64,000 bases of DNA from AB-629-J13 sp964518835. Its GTDB lineage: Bacteria; Fidelibacterota; Marinisomatia; Marinisomatales; AB-629-J13. Shown piece by piece: positions 53,559 to 62,847 of this stretch. Every line of letters begins with the position of its first letter. Within the stretch, counting starts at the first letter, position 1. The notes beneath the pieces were generated by a model, which saw only the letters and a program-made list of their open reading frames with translations, was not told the origin of the DNA and did not search any database. Where the stretch lies: positions 1 to 64,000 of the forward strand of contig CAZFKU010000001.1 in the NCBI GenBank assembly GCA_964518835.1, read 5' to 3'. A program made the translations under genes and the position numbers.

Positions 53559-54500
53559 TTACATGCCTAATCGTTTTAGACCGGGATCAATCAACCACAA
53601 CCAGTCATCCATCAAAAATTCCAATCGGATAGCTAAGAGTGCGATTCTTCCCATCACCGTATATCCAAAAGCGGCACCAAATGTAATCATGAGACACCAG
53701 ATTCCGACTTTAGCAGTTTTGCCAACAATACCTTTATGTTCAATTGAAAAGAAAAAATATACGATTGCACACAATACTCCCAGTACGATGATCAAACTTC
53801 TGAGGGATTCCCAAAAATCAAATCTTCCGGCGGAATCTGTCACCCAAACAGGAATAATAGTATTACTGATTTGGCTCAGAAAATCCGCATGCAGAAAACC
53901 GACCAACCTCATCCCTGCAGTTGTTCCGATAATAAATGCCAGAGGCCATCTGCTGAGCCATGCTCCGGATGGGGACAGGCGCATCAATAATAAAATTCCC
54001 AATATAAGAGGAATCAGGTATAAATACCAGAATTCCTCTCGTTCCGGTGACAATCCGGGCATTGCCCAGGATTGAATCATTGCAGGCCATATTTTTCCGA
54101 TTAAATTTGGAATAATGACTGTCCAGAAGCCAACGACCATCCAATAGGCCGCCGAAACACCAATGACAACAGATTCTGAAATTTTATAAAAGGGATTATC
54201 ACGATATAGAAAAGAGAAAATAAACAGGGTAAAAAATGCCGCGACCCAAATACCGATTGTGCGGGATAAACTGAAAGTAAATTGAGTTTGATTTGGGTCT
54301 GATTCCAAAGCTTCATTATATACTTTCGGATTAATTTTTTCGTGTTTTATCCAACGTTTTTCAGGATCCGGATTTTCGGAATTAACTTCCACTTTCTTCA
54401 CGAAAACAGTTCCCATTCCGTGTTTACTGAAAACACTTCTTCCCATGAGAAGTAATCCCAAAAGAAGGACGACAATCCAAATAATTTTTTCCTTATTCAC
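53559..54500 (-). CDS. Polytopic membrane protein of the GlmL-DUF6754 operon (313 aa)
   Basis: I do not recognise the family. There are about eight hydrophobic segments, for example IWIVVLLLGLLLMG near the N-terminus, then TIGIWVAAFFTLFIFSFLY, YLYLIPLILGILLLM and LRSLIIVLGVLCAIVYFFF. The start is GTG at 54500, overlapping the stop of the upstream gene as GTGA, so it is translated as part of the operon. The last codons sit at the beginning of the ABC ATPase frame. A subunit of a membrane complex is the simplest reading. Confidence 0.8.
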   Translation of the reverse strand: MNKEKIIWIVVLLLGLLLMGRSVFSKHGMGTVFVKKVEVNSENPDPEKRWIKHEKINPKVYNEALESDPNQTQFTFSLSRTIGIWVAAFFTLFIFSFLYRDNPFYKISESVVIGVSAAYWMVVGFWTVIIPNLIGKIWPAMIQSWAMPGLSPEREEFWYLYLIPLILGILLLMRLSPSGAWLSRWPLAFIIGTTAGMRLVGFLHADFLSQISNTIIPVWVTDSAGRFDFWESLRSLIIVLGVLCAIVYFFFSIEHKGIVGKTAKVGIWCLMITFGAAFGYTVMGRIALLAIRLEFLMDDWLWLIDPGLKRLGM

Positions 54501-55372
54501 GATTGTGTTCCTCTTTTCTTCTCAGATAAATAAATGATATTTGCCAAGATGATAAGTATGATGATAAAAATATGTGCAACCAGTTGGGGACCCATTCGCC
54601 GCTGACCTTCCAGATATTTTGGATCAGGATTTTCCCCACCATAATTTTCAACGACCAATGCCTCGTATTCAGCGGCACCTTTGATGGCGCCCAGAAGTCC
54701 CCGCAACTGCCCGGGGATGTAAGGATAGAGTAAGGGTGCCTGTACACCGGTACAACCTGCGACAAGTTGAATTTTATCAGAATATGGGGTTACCGCATAC
54801 TGAACCCATTCTTTGGTCCCTGCATAACCTGCGCTGACGTTCACAATCAATTTAAAATCCTGAACACTGTGAATCTGTTTCATCATGGGAATATCATCAA
54901 TATTTGTACCTTTATCATCAGTGGTGTATAATTCCCTGATGTCTGTAACGATCACTTTAATTACACCTTCATTACCTGACTTAAACCCAAGATTTACGTA
55001 ATCCTTCCCGTAAACCAAATGAGGAAAGTCTGCTTTGATTACTTTATCAATATTGTCATCTATCATTTGAGGTCCAACCGGCCATAATGCCATAAAATAA
55101 ATTTTTAGTTTTTTCTCACAAACATGTTTGGTAAATGCTGTTGCCATTGGACCTAATTCACCTTCACTGGCAGGGTCAAAATCAAACGACAATAATACCG
55201 GATCTCCTTCATTTAACTCCTCAATCGCATCAAATGTATCTTTAGCTAATTTACTGGGGACTTCCGGAAATGTTTTTCCAGTTTTCCCGATGATGAAAAT
55301 GGGAACAGATACAGCGATGAACATCATTAAGAATATCCAACGTTTATCTAAATTTGCTAATTTATTCAACAT
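54497..55372 (-). CDS. Membrane-anchored protein with two terminal helices (291 aa)
   Basis: A protein with an N-terminal transmembrane helix (IFLMMFIAVSVPIFIIG) and a C-terminal one (LVAHIFIIILIILANIIYL) enclosing a soluble domain of about 220 residues. The domain alternates strands and helices (VLLSFDFDPASEGELGP, KLKIYFMALWPVGPQM, VKVIVTDIRELYTTDD). I do not know its family. It starts 2 bases after the upstream membrane gene and overlaps the next gene by 4 bases. Confidence 0.8.
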   Translation of the reverse strand: MLNKLANLDKRWIFLMMFIAVSVPIFIIGKTGKTFPEVPSKLAKDTFDAIEELNEGDPVLLSFDFDPASEGELGPMATAFTKHVCEKKLKIYFMALWPVGPQMIDDNIDKVIKADFPHLVYGKDYVNLGFKSGNEGVIKVIVTDIRELYTTDDKGTNIDDIPMMKQIHSVQDFKLIVNVSAGYAGTKEWVQYAVTPYSDKIQLVAGCTGVQAPLLYPYIPGQLRGLLGAIKGAAEYEALVVENYGGENPDPKYLEGQRRMGPQLVAHIFIIILIILANIIYLSEKKRGTQS

Positions 55373-55374
55373 CC

Positions 55375-56073
55375 CTATTCCTCACCGGATCCTAAATAGG
55401 ATCTATCCACTCCAAGGAGCACTTTTAACGAAGTTGAAGCAATTCCAAGGGCAATTCCAATCATAATGGCACGATTCCCAGCTGTATTAAATACGCTCAT
55501 AATGTACACAGTTAGGTTCTCTATTCTGAGTCCGCTGATTGCATCAGGAAACCAGGAAGTCAAAAATACTCCTGCGAATGTTCTGCCCAGTAAAATGATG
55601 AAAGCAGTTCCGAGAAGTAGGATAGCTTCCAAATTTTTTGCTCTAAAAGCCCTGAATGCAGCAGAAGCAATATAAAATGCCAGCATGGAAAACATGGTTG
55701 CTGTCAGCGGTTTAAAAGCATATTCATATAACCACCAAAATGGACCTCCCATTTCTCTGTATTCACCGGACCATGCATAATCTACATAGTTGGGATTTGG
55801 ATGGATACCGATTTTAAATAAGCCAAAACATAAAGTAACCAGAAATGCTACAAGCGTAATGAGTGAATATGCCCATCCTTCTCCCTGATCTGATACTTTT
55901 TTAAGGTGAATCTTCAGAAGATTTCCTCCTCCGAGGATAAATGCAATTGCCGCAAGAATGTCAAACCAAATTGCTGTGAATTCACCCCAGCCCTGTGTCG
56001 CCGGAATAAAATAGGCAATCACGAGAACAAATCCGCCTATAGCTGTAATCAATAATGGAACGGTTCTCTTCAT
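55375..56073 (-). CDS. Polytopic membrane protein of the GlmL-DUF6754 operon (232 aa)
   Basis: A protein from ATG 56073 (a TTG immediately before opens the frame) with about six hydrophobic segments, including VPLLITAIGGFVLVIAYFI, SLITLVAFLVTLCFGLF and AIMIGIALGIASTSLKVLLG. No family is recognised. A conserved-looking aromatic loop (GGPFWWLYEYAFKPL) lies between helices. It begins 9 bases after the DUF6754 gene, consistent with one message. Confidence 0.8.
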   Translation of the reverse strand: MKRTVPLLITAIGGFVLVIAYFIPATQGWGEFTAIWFDILAAIAFILGGGNLLKIHLKKVSDQGEGWAYSLITLVAFLVTLCFGLFKIGIHPNPNYVDYAWSGEYREMGGPFWWLYEYAFKPLTATMFSMLAFYIASAAFRAFRAKNLEAILLLGTAFIILLGRTFAGVFLTSWFPDAISGLRIENLTVYIMSVFNTAGNRAIMIGIALGIASTSLKVLLGVDRSYLGSGEE

Positions 56074-56082
56074 CAATCTACA

Positions 56083-57288
56083 TTAACCAAGAATGACATT
56101 TTTTAAATAATCCACTGCAGTTTGACAAAAAAGTCCAATAGTAGTTTCACTCCCCGAAGCAGATGCAATGGTTGATAAAATCACACCGACAATTATCCCG
56201 AATCCTACAATAATTTTTCCAAAATCCTGACCCTTAAGACTTCCTAATTGCTCTGCTTCACCGGATAAATAGGCGGAAGCAGCAAAAAATTCTTCACCAA
56301 TAAGTGTATAATCACAGGCAGCGACAAAAAACGGAAGTTGTGCCGGCATAGCAGTCCCCGCAAGTTGAATTGCGCCAATGGTATTTCCTGTTTCCGCAAG
56401 CAATAGGGATTCTGCAAAAAAAGCGCCCATGTAAAAACAGGCAGCAGGTTTATCCCTCACCATCATTCCCTGCACGTAAGCCACATAACCAAACTGTTCA
56501 TCTGTGACATAGTAGATCAAATCCTGATTATAAGCATCCGGACGACCTGCAGATAAATAAGACGCCTGAATCGTTTCCCTTGCAGCTGTCATTACAAGAG
56601 AACGACTGGTGGGGACTTCCACCTTTGCGTCATATTCCGCTGCAACTTTTGCTACTCTAGACAGAACAGTAATCCCTGCGATTGTTTGAATTTCATTCAT
56701 GTCCTGAATTCCAGGAATGAATAAAACGGATCGTCCCATTTCAGTAGCCCTTCCAACGGCTTCATCAACGGCTTCCAGACCAGCGATTTTACGAATTTTT
56801 AGTGGTTTCCCCTTACGGGCATGATTGATCCAATAGATAACAGCTCCGCAAAACAAAAATACTATAATGCTTAGCCAGAATCTGTTACCGTCAAAAGCTT
56901 GCATTTCTGGAGTTACAATTTCACTCATAACAGCATCGGATCGCTCACCGGAATAACCTACAGAAATCAATTTAAAAATATAATCAGTTCCATCCTTTAA
57001 TTTATCAATGGTAACGGAATTATTTTGAGCTGGTACAACAGCAGATAAGTGAAAATCATTTTTCCCGGACTCTGAAAACAAAATATGAATTTCTTTAACG
57101 GCTGGAAGCATTTCAACAGGGATGTTCCAATTTATATCAATTTTGTCTCCATGATCCCAGGGGTGATCGGATATTTGTAAATTAACCGGTGGTGATAAGG
57201 AACTTGGATGAATGAGGTTCATCCCGAAAAGGATAACTTGGATAATGAGGAAAATTAATTTATTTTTCAATATTCTGTCAGCTTTCAA
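56083..57288 (-). CDS. FN3 plus DUF6754 membrane protein
   Basis: A protein of up to 401 aa. An N-terminal hydrophobic segment (LIFLIIQVILFGMNLI) is followed by an extracytoplasmic fibronectin type III-like domain (about 30-130), a transmembrane helix (FWLSIIVFLFCGAVIYWI), then a domain resembling DUF6754 (about 165-390; GRSVLFIPGIQDMNEIQTIAG, VPTSRSLVMTAARE) that ends in hydrophobic helices. The frame opens with TTG 57288, and a TTG at 57270 is an alternative; there is no early ATG. It overlaps the GlmL-type gene by 11 bases. Its molecular role is unknown. Confidence 0.8.
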   Translation of the reverse strand: MKADRILKNKLIFLIIQVILFGMNLIHPSSLSPPVNLQISDHPWDHGDKIDINWNIPVEMLPAVKEIHILFSESGKNDFHLSAVVPAQNNSVTIDKLKDGTDYIFKLISVGYSGERSDAVMSEIVTPEMQAFDGNRFWLSIIVFLFCGAVIYWINHARKGKPLKIRKIAGLEAVDEAVGRATEMGRSVLFIPGIQDMNEIQTIAGITVLSRVAKVAAEYDAKVEVPTSRSLVMTAARETIQASYLSAGRPDAYNQDLIYYVTDEQFGYVAYVQGMMVRDKPAACFYMGAFFAESLLLAETGNTIGAIQLAGTAMPAQLPFFVAACDYTLIGEEFFAASAYLSGEAEQLGSLKGQDFGKIIVGFGIIVGVILSTIASASGSETTIGLFCQTAVDYLKNVILG

Positions 57289-60268
57289 TCAATTCAACAT
57301 TTGCCCTGGGAATGGTCACTTCTTCATTATTATCAAGAATCACATGTAATACCCGTGTTTTCGTACCGGATTCAAGAATTTGAGGTTCCGGAGGCAATGC
57401 GCTTACTTTTCCGATTTGACCAAAATATGGGTCGCGAATAATACGAACAGGACAGTTTATATCCAAAACTCCTGTTAACCGTTTTTCATCTTTTTTTAAT
57501 TTTTCAACTTTTTCATCGATACGAATAATGATTTCAGGACGAATGACGCCTGCCCTAATCTGAGTGGCTCCGTTTATGGATGCATGAGCATTTTCACTTG
57601 ATTTAAGTAAATCGAATGTTCGTTCCGCCATAGCAATATTTCCGAATCCCTCTGTCGTGATAACGGTGATCCCTAATTTTTCCGTACCGGTAATTGCAAC
57701 ACCCAGATCATAACCAAGTATTTCCTTTAAATCCTGATCATCAATTCCACCAGAGATAATTCCTGCAACTCCTATCTGCTTTGCTTTTTGTACAGCATCT
57801 GCAGTCATTCTTCCACCGCCAACAATGATTTTTCCCTTTAATTCATCTGTTAATAAATTGTCAGTTAACAATTGGTCAGGGGATGTACACACTGTCTTTA
57901 AATCACCAAAAGTTTCCCCACCAATCCCAAAAATACCCTGTATAAAAGATACTTCTTCTTCGATTATGACACCCTGATTTTTCAAAACCTGAATCACTTT
58001 ACCGGGAAGAAATCCCTTTACCTGCACGGGATGAGGCGTCCCCCTCAAAATAACCTGACCTGTAATTTCGGATATTGTTTCTACGGTGCCGGCATGTTTG
58101 CTTTGACACGAATTTTTAAACATCCCGAATATTCCTTTTGTCTGTGCAAGTGAGTCACCAACAGTTATTTTATCACCGACTTTAACCACCATGCATTCCG
58201 GAATGTCTTTTGGAGGCAGGGATAATAAATTGGATATATTGATGGGAATCACCTCTCCGGACATAAAGGTTTCTGCTACAACCTGCGTTGCTTCAATACT
58301 ATCATTTACATTTACCAAAACATCTCCCTCCACCGGTAATGTTCTCTTTCGCTTAACTTTAATACTGGGACTGACCGTAAGTCCCGGTGTGTAGGCATGT
58401 GCTTTTTTTGATGACTCCTTTTCTTCAGGTGGTGGTTTTGCCTTTTCTATCTCAGTCTTTTCTGTTTCCGGGTATAACTCTAAACTTTCCACCCAATGTT
58501 TCAATACGGATTTATATTGTGACTGATCACTTTTAAGATTCAATGGTCTTCCTCTTCCATCCAAAATAAGACCGACCGTTCCGCCCCTTACCGTTTTGGA
58601 TAATCGTTTTCCCTGTCCGGAACCTGCATCAAACCCTTTTACCGGCTCAATAGTTATGTCCGCAGTTTCTCCAATATCAAGAGGTAAAAGTTTTAATTCT
58701 CCTGTATTTAAAGTACCGGATTCATTTAAAGTTTTTCCCCTGACTGTGTAGTTAAAACACGGTTTTCCTGTTTTTCCATTTCCTTTTGGTGATACGACAG
58801 TCCCCAGATAGATCAAGCAATCTCTTTCAAATACTTCCATTGCCGCTTGGGAATGAACCTGAGCAAGAACACCCAAATGAGGCATCATAAAAATACTGTC
58901 TTTTGCCAAAGTTGTGATACCTTCCGGTTGAAACGCATCAATCAGCATCATCGCAGTCTGATGCATTCGTGGAGCATGGGATAAGACTCCACCGGAAGCA
59001 ACCAGCAGGTTTAACTTCATATTGTCAACAATAGATTGTCCTCCGGTTTCCTGACTAAATGTATCGCCAACTGTCCGTTGTTGTTGGACTCCCTTTAACG
59101 TTGTTGCGAATTCTTTATGCTGTTTGTAAGCCAGTCGTAAGGCTTCCCTTGCTACTGCCTGTTCAAATATCAAGGCTTCTTTTGTTTGGGGAATGGTTGT
59201 AGGACGGATCATTTTATTTTTCACACGATTACGAAGTTCTCGTTCGTCCATATCAATATGAACCCATCTTAAAATATTGGGCATAGTGGCTTCGGCACAT
59301 ACGTTGGAAATAGAATAACTCATTCCCAGATTAGCGCTTACCGTACGATTAAAAGTTCCGTCAAATACACTGAAAACGTCTGTAGTTGCACCTCCAATAT
59401 CCACACCAACAACATTGATTCCTTGTTTTTTGGCAATGGTCTGAAGAATATTTCCCACTGCCCCCGGTGTAGGCATAATGGGTGCATCTGTCCATTCCAT
59501 CAGTTTGTTGTATCCAGGCGCATGTGCCATAACGTGTTCCAGAAATAAATCATGAATGGCATCCCGTGCCGGTCCCAAGTTCTCCCTTTCAAGAATGGGT
59601 CTTAAATTGTCAACAATTGTCAGCTCATATTCATCTTCAAATAATTTAGAGATATTGTCCCGAGCATTTTTATTCCCGGCATAAATGATTGGTAAATTGT
59701 ATTGTGAACCAAACCGAGGTTGTGGTTTTGCCGGAGCTATCAGCTCTGCGATTTCCATTATATGTGTCAGAGTTCCGCCATCTGTTCCGCCGGACAATAA
59801 CATCATATCAGGACGGAGTTCACGGATTCGCTGAATGCGGTCATGAGGTTTCCGCTTGTCATTGGAAGCAATGACATCCATGACGATTGCACCAGCCCCC
59901 AAAGCGGCACGTTTGGCACTGGCTGCCGTCATTTCTGCAATGACTCCAGCAACCATCATTTGCAATCCACCACCGGCGCTGGAAGTGGAAATATAAATAT
60001 CACATCCGGATTGTTCGGTTGATGGTTGAATGATCTTCCCATTTTCATCAACCAATTTTCTTTCAGCCAATTCTGATACTTCCGTTAAAGAGTTCACGAC
60101 TCCAACGGTTACATCCGCAAATGGTTCTTCAACGGAAGTGGGTGCTTCTCCCCTGTGAGTCTGCCTGAACTGACCTTCTATTTTTTGAATCAGGATTGCC
60201 TTGGTCGTGGTACTGCCGCAATCCGTTGCTAAAATGACATTTATTTTTTCTAAATTTTTGTTACTCAT
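57278..60268 (-). CDS. Large GlmL/MutL-type ASKHA ATPase with 400-residue C-terminal extension
   Basis: A protein of 996 aa from ATG 60268; earlier frame codons would overlap the preceding gene by 65 bases. Residues about 10-590 match the glutamate mutase L (GlmL/MutL) family: phosphate-1 motif TDCGSTTTK, phosphate-2 VGVDIGGATTDVFSV (about 287-301) and adenosine motif LLVASGGVLSHAPR. A charged linker leads to a barrel resembling biotinyl/lipoyl or RnfC domains (about 640-770), an alpha/beta region (IIVGGGRMTADAVQKA) and a KOW/SH3-like tail (VRIIRDPYFGQIGKV). GlmL normally accompanies cobalamin-dependent mutases; none is nearby. Confidence 0.85.
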   Translation of the reverse strand: MSNKNLEKINVILATDCGSTTTKAILIQKIEGQFRQTHRGEAPTSVEEPFADVTVGVVNSLTEVSELAERKLVDENGKIIQPSTEQSGCDIYISTSSAGGGLQMMVAGVIAEMTAASAKRAALGAGAIVMDVIASNDKRKPHDRIQRIRELRPDMMLLSGGTDGGTLTHIMEIAELIAPAKPQPRFGSQYNLPIIYAGNKNARDNISKLFEDEYELTIVDNLRPILERENLGPARDAIHDLFLEHVMAHAPGYNKLMEWTDAPIMPTPGAVGNILQTIAKKQGINVVGVDIGGATTDVFSVFDGTFNRTVSANLGMSYSISNVCAEATMPNILRWVHIDMDERELRNRVKNKMIRPTTIPQTKEALIFEQAVAREALRLAYKQHKEFATTLKGVQQQRTVGDTFSQETGGQSIVDNMKLNLLVASGGVLSHAPRMHQTAMMLIDAFQPEGITTLAKDSIFMMPHLGVLAQVHSQAAMEVFERDCLIYLGTVVSPKGNGKTGKPCFNYTVRGKTLNESGTLNTGELKLLPLDIGETADITIEPVKGFDAGSGQGKRLSKTVRGGTVGLILDGRGRPLNLKSDQSQYKSVLKHWVESLELYPETEKTEIEKAKPPPEEKESSKKAHAYTPGLTVSPSIKVKRKRTLPVEGDVLVNVNDSIEATQVVAETFMSGEVIPINISNLLSLPPKDIPECMVVKVGDKITVGDSLAQTKGIFGMFKNSCQSKHAGTVETISEITGQVILRGTPHPVQVKGFLPGKVIQVLKNQGVIIEEEVSFIQGIFGIGGETFGDLKTVCTSPDQLLTDNLLTDELKGKIIVGGGRMTADAVQKAKQIGVAGIISGGIDDQDLKEILGYDLGVAITGTEKLGITVITTEGFGNIAMAERTFDLLKSSENAHASINGATQIRAGVIRPEIIIRIDEKVEKLKKDEKRLTGVLDINCPVRIIRDPYFGQIGKVSALPPEPQILESGTKTRVLHVILDNNEEVTIPRANVELIES

Positions 60269-60617
60269 TCTCCCCACTTTTATTTTTAGGTTTCTGATTT
60301 TCAAATTCCTTTTCATAAAACTCAATTCTTTTGAATAAATAATCTATACTGTTTCGGGATTCTAAGAATTTAGAAAATTGTTGATAACCATCAGCATTCA
60401 CAACAGCGGAAATAAATGGGTGAAAGAAGTGCATTATTTGGGAACCAATATAATTTAAAGGACGAAAGGACTCCAGAAATATGAGTGCAGGAGTTGTTAA
60501 ATGTCTTCGTGCAATTTCACGGCAAACCTTATCCACAATGGTTTTCTGCTCTTCAGTGAAAACTGCATCCGTTTCTGATTGAATTGCAAACGCATGTTTT
60601 AATGCACCCAATTTCAT
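60261..60617 (-). CDS. 118-aa soluble protein of the GlmL-DUF6754 operon
   Basis: A small, mostly helical protein without signal or membrane segment. It contains ALIFLESFRPLNYIGSQIMH and an aromatic-rich HFFHPFISAVVN stretch, and ends in a highly charged tail. No family is recognised. It overlaps the upstream gene as ATGA and the GlmL-type gene by 8 bases, so it is probably made with, and may bind, that ATPase. Confidence 0.75.
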   Translation of the reverse strand: MKLGALKHAFAIQSETDAVFTEEQKTIVDKVCREIARRHLTTPALIFLESFRPLNYIGSQIMHFFHPFISAVVNADGYQQFSKFLESRNSIDYLFKRIEFYEKEFENQKPKNKSGENE

Positions 60618-61042
60618 TTGGCTTTATTCATCTTTGATTCAATTGTCCGAATCACATTATCTGCATTGTTTTCAAATTGCAATTCCAATCCGGTAAAATG
60701 ATCCAAAAAGGACTTTTCAGATCGGCGGTACAGAATACCTCCCCTTTTGTTTTTGGAAAACCGTTTTACTTCTGACCAATCCCTGAATATTTCACCCAAA
60801 ATATACTTTTTCTTAATTCCTTTATTTGAAACTGAATAATGAACCGGAAAATAAAATTGTTTAAGGGAAAAAATTAAGATAATTACAGAAAATATTGACC
60901 AATATAAACTTTGAAAACTAATAAACACAATGTAACCAAAAAATAGGATGATGATTCCTGAAAATATTGTCTTTTTTTTATAAAGAATCGCAGGATGACT
61001 TGTCCATGATATTTCCATGATTTCTGGGTTCTGGCATTCCAT
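60614..61042 (-). CDS. Two-helix membrane protein with PH-like domain (142 aa)
   Basis: A protein from ATG 61042, one base after the cdsA stop (a TTG at 61063 opens the frame). Two adjacent hydrophobic helices (IFSGIIILFFGYIVFISF, SIFSVIILIFSLKQFYF) are followed by a strand-rich region (YSVSNKGIKKKYILGEIF, WSEVKRFSKNKRGGILY) like the bacterial PH-type domains of small membrane proteins. Function is unknown. Confidence 0.75.
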   Translation of the reverse strand: MECQNPEIMEISWTSHPAILYKKKTIFSGIIILFFGYIVFISFQSLYWSIFSVIILIFSLKQFYFPVHYSVSNKGIKKKYILGEIFRDWSEVKRFSKNKRGGILYRRSEKSFLDHFTGLELQFENNADNVIRTIESKMNKAK

Positions 61043-61043
61043 T

Positions 61044-61868
61044 TTAATATCCTGCGGATACAAAGAAATAGATATAAAAATAAGTTAAGGGACTCGCAAA
61101 CATGAGTGAATCAAATCTGTCAAGAACACCGCCATGACCTAACAGGAGGGTTCCAGAGTCTTTTACTCCCGCATTTCGTTTCAGCAGAGATTCTGCAAAA
61201 TCGCCGGCCTGACCAAAAAATCCTGAAATTATTGCAAGAATGCACATTTCCTCACCGGTGACATCAAGCAATTGAAAATATTTTGCAATTCCATACACTA
61301 TAAAACTGCTGATGAGTCCGGCTATACATCCAATCCATGACTTTTTGGGACTGATGGAAGGCAGTATTTTTTTCTTTCCCCATTTGCTTCCAAAATAAAA
61401 AGCAGCGGAATCACAACTCCAAATGGACAGTACCATCGTTAAGGTAAAATATGTTGAGTGAACTGTATCAAAATTACGCAGTCCAATCAGGGTGCTTAGT
61501 AAAGCACCAACATAAAATATGCAGAAAAAGTTCAGTGCTAAATTTTGAGTGGGATTTGATGATTGGTAAAATATTTCCAGGAAAAAACTTAAGATTACGA
61601 ACAACCCAAGAAAAAGTAAGATGTGGAACGAAGATAAATTTGGAAGAAAATAGAAAAAATAACAAAATCCCAGTCCTCCGGAAAATGTTAACCACTTTAA
61701 TAGACTTTGAGAATCAACAATGGTCATGACTAAAAATTCCCTTGTCGCCAGAATAATGACAACGGCAATAAAAATCCCGAAGAGTGGTCCGCCCATCCAG
61801 AGAAGAGCAAGAATTCCGGGAATTCCTAAAAGATTTACAAAAGTTCTATTGCTTGATTTGATTGACAT
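61044..61868 (-). CDS. cdsA: Phosphatidate cytidylyltransferase CdsA
   Basis: An integral membrane enzyme of 274 aa that makes CDP-diacylglycerol from phosphatidate and CTP. The C-terminal signature is present: SLLKRNAGVKDSG followed by GHGGVLDRFDSLMFASP. About eight transmembrane helices are predicted. It heads the operon that continues through the GlmL-type genes. Confidence 0.95.
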   Translation of the reverse strand: MSIKSSNRTFVNLLGIPGILALLWMGGPLFGIFIAVVIILATREFLVMTIVDSQSLLKWLTFSGGLGFCYFFYFLPNLSSFHILLFLGLFVILSFFLEIFYQSSNPTQNLALNFFCIFYVGALLSTLIGLRNFDTVHSTYFTLTMVLSIWSCDSAAFYFGSKWGKKKILPSISPKKSWIGCIAGLISSFIVYGIAKYFQLLDVTGEEMCILAIISGFFGQAGDFAESLLKRNAGVKDSGTLLLGHGGVLDRFDSLMFASPLTYFYIYFFVSAGY

Positions 61869-61956
61869 TTGTTAAAAAATTAGTCGGGAAGGTACTGAAT
61901 TTTGCGGATGAATTAAAAAGGATGATTAACCAATTTATATTATCATTATTGGATTG

Positions 61957-62841
61957 TCATACCAACACCTCAATCTCTTTTTCCATTACCTCAACTTTTA
62001 CTGGTGTGCTTCCCAGCATTTCACCATCAATATTTAATGTGTTTCGATCTTCGGGAAAAATAGAAAATTTCTTTACCTGACGGTATTCCACAATAGGATC
62101 AGCGATATGCTTGCCGGTGAATACTTTTGGAAACATACGCAGGAGTTTCAATCTTCCTGCTTTTCGGACTATAATAAGGTCAATGAGACCGTCATCCAAT
62201 TGGGCTAAAGGAGCCATTTTCATTCCTTTTCCTGTGTACATTGTATTACAACCCATTACAAAACCAAAATCAGCAACGGTAATCCTTCCGTCAATTTCTA
62301 TCCGTGCAAGCCGGGTTTTAAATTTCAAAACTTCAAGAATAGATGCAATATTGTAACGCTGCCCGCCTAACCATCGCATTTTTTCAGCCAAAAGGTTTAT
62401 ATCCGTGGGCATTCCCCAGCCTACAATATTGAATCCGTAATACGGTCCTCCTTCTGCCTCTGCCTTAAAAATATCAATTTTCCTTACTCGTTTAGTTAGA
62501 ATCCTTTGGACAGCTTCTACAGGGTCCAGGCAATTCACATCGTGCATGAAAGAATTTCCTGTTCCACCGGTTATAAGGCCAATGGGAATCCGCATCCCGT
62601 CAGAACGGGTCATTAATCCATTTATCATTTCGTGCAGAGTTCCGTCACCGCCGATAGCGCAAAGTCCTGAATATTCTGATAATGGAACTTCTTTTGAAAT
62701 ATCCCGGGAATGTCCGGCATATTCCGTTTCAATGATATTCAACTCAGCGTTAGCTTCCTCAAAATAAGGCTTCACTTTTTCAAGTATTTTTAAACCGGTT
62801 TTTACTCCGCCATGTGGATTTATAATTAAGTGATATTTCAC
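61957..62841 (-). CDS. Diacylglycerol/lipid kinase family protein
   Basis: A 294-aa DAGK-catalytic-domain protein (YegS/DgkB type). Visible are the N-terminal INPHGG, the nucleotide motif AIGGDGTLHEMINGL and GLITGGTGNSFMHD. It probably phosphorylates a lipid such as diacylglycerol, feeding phosphatidate to CdsA. The start is GTG at 62841, 6 bases after the RlpA-like gene. Confidence 0.9.
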   Translation of the reverse strand: MKYHLIINPHGGVKTGLKILEKVKPYFEEANAELNIIETEYAGHSRDISKEVPLSEYSGLCAIGGDGTLHEMINGLMTRSDGMRIPIGLITGGTGNSFMHDVNCLDPVEAVQRILTKRVRKIDIFKAEAEGGPYYGFNIVGWGMPTDINLLAEKMRWLGGQRYNIASILEVLKFKTRLARIEIDGRITVADFGFVMGCNTMYTGKGMKMAPLAQLDDGLIDLIIVRKAGRLKLLRMFPKVFTGKHIADPIVEYRQVKKFSIFPEDRNTLNIDGEMLGSTPVKVEVMEKEIEVLV

Positions 62842-62847
62842 TGTCAG

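Noticed and set aside
53404..54075. A 223-codon plus-strand frame across the ABC ATPase N-terminus and the 313-aa membrane gene
   Set aside because: It lies antisense to a clear Walker A segment and to a membrane protein with an operon-type GTGA overlap; its translation shows no domain.
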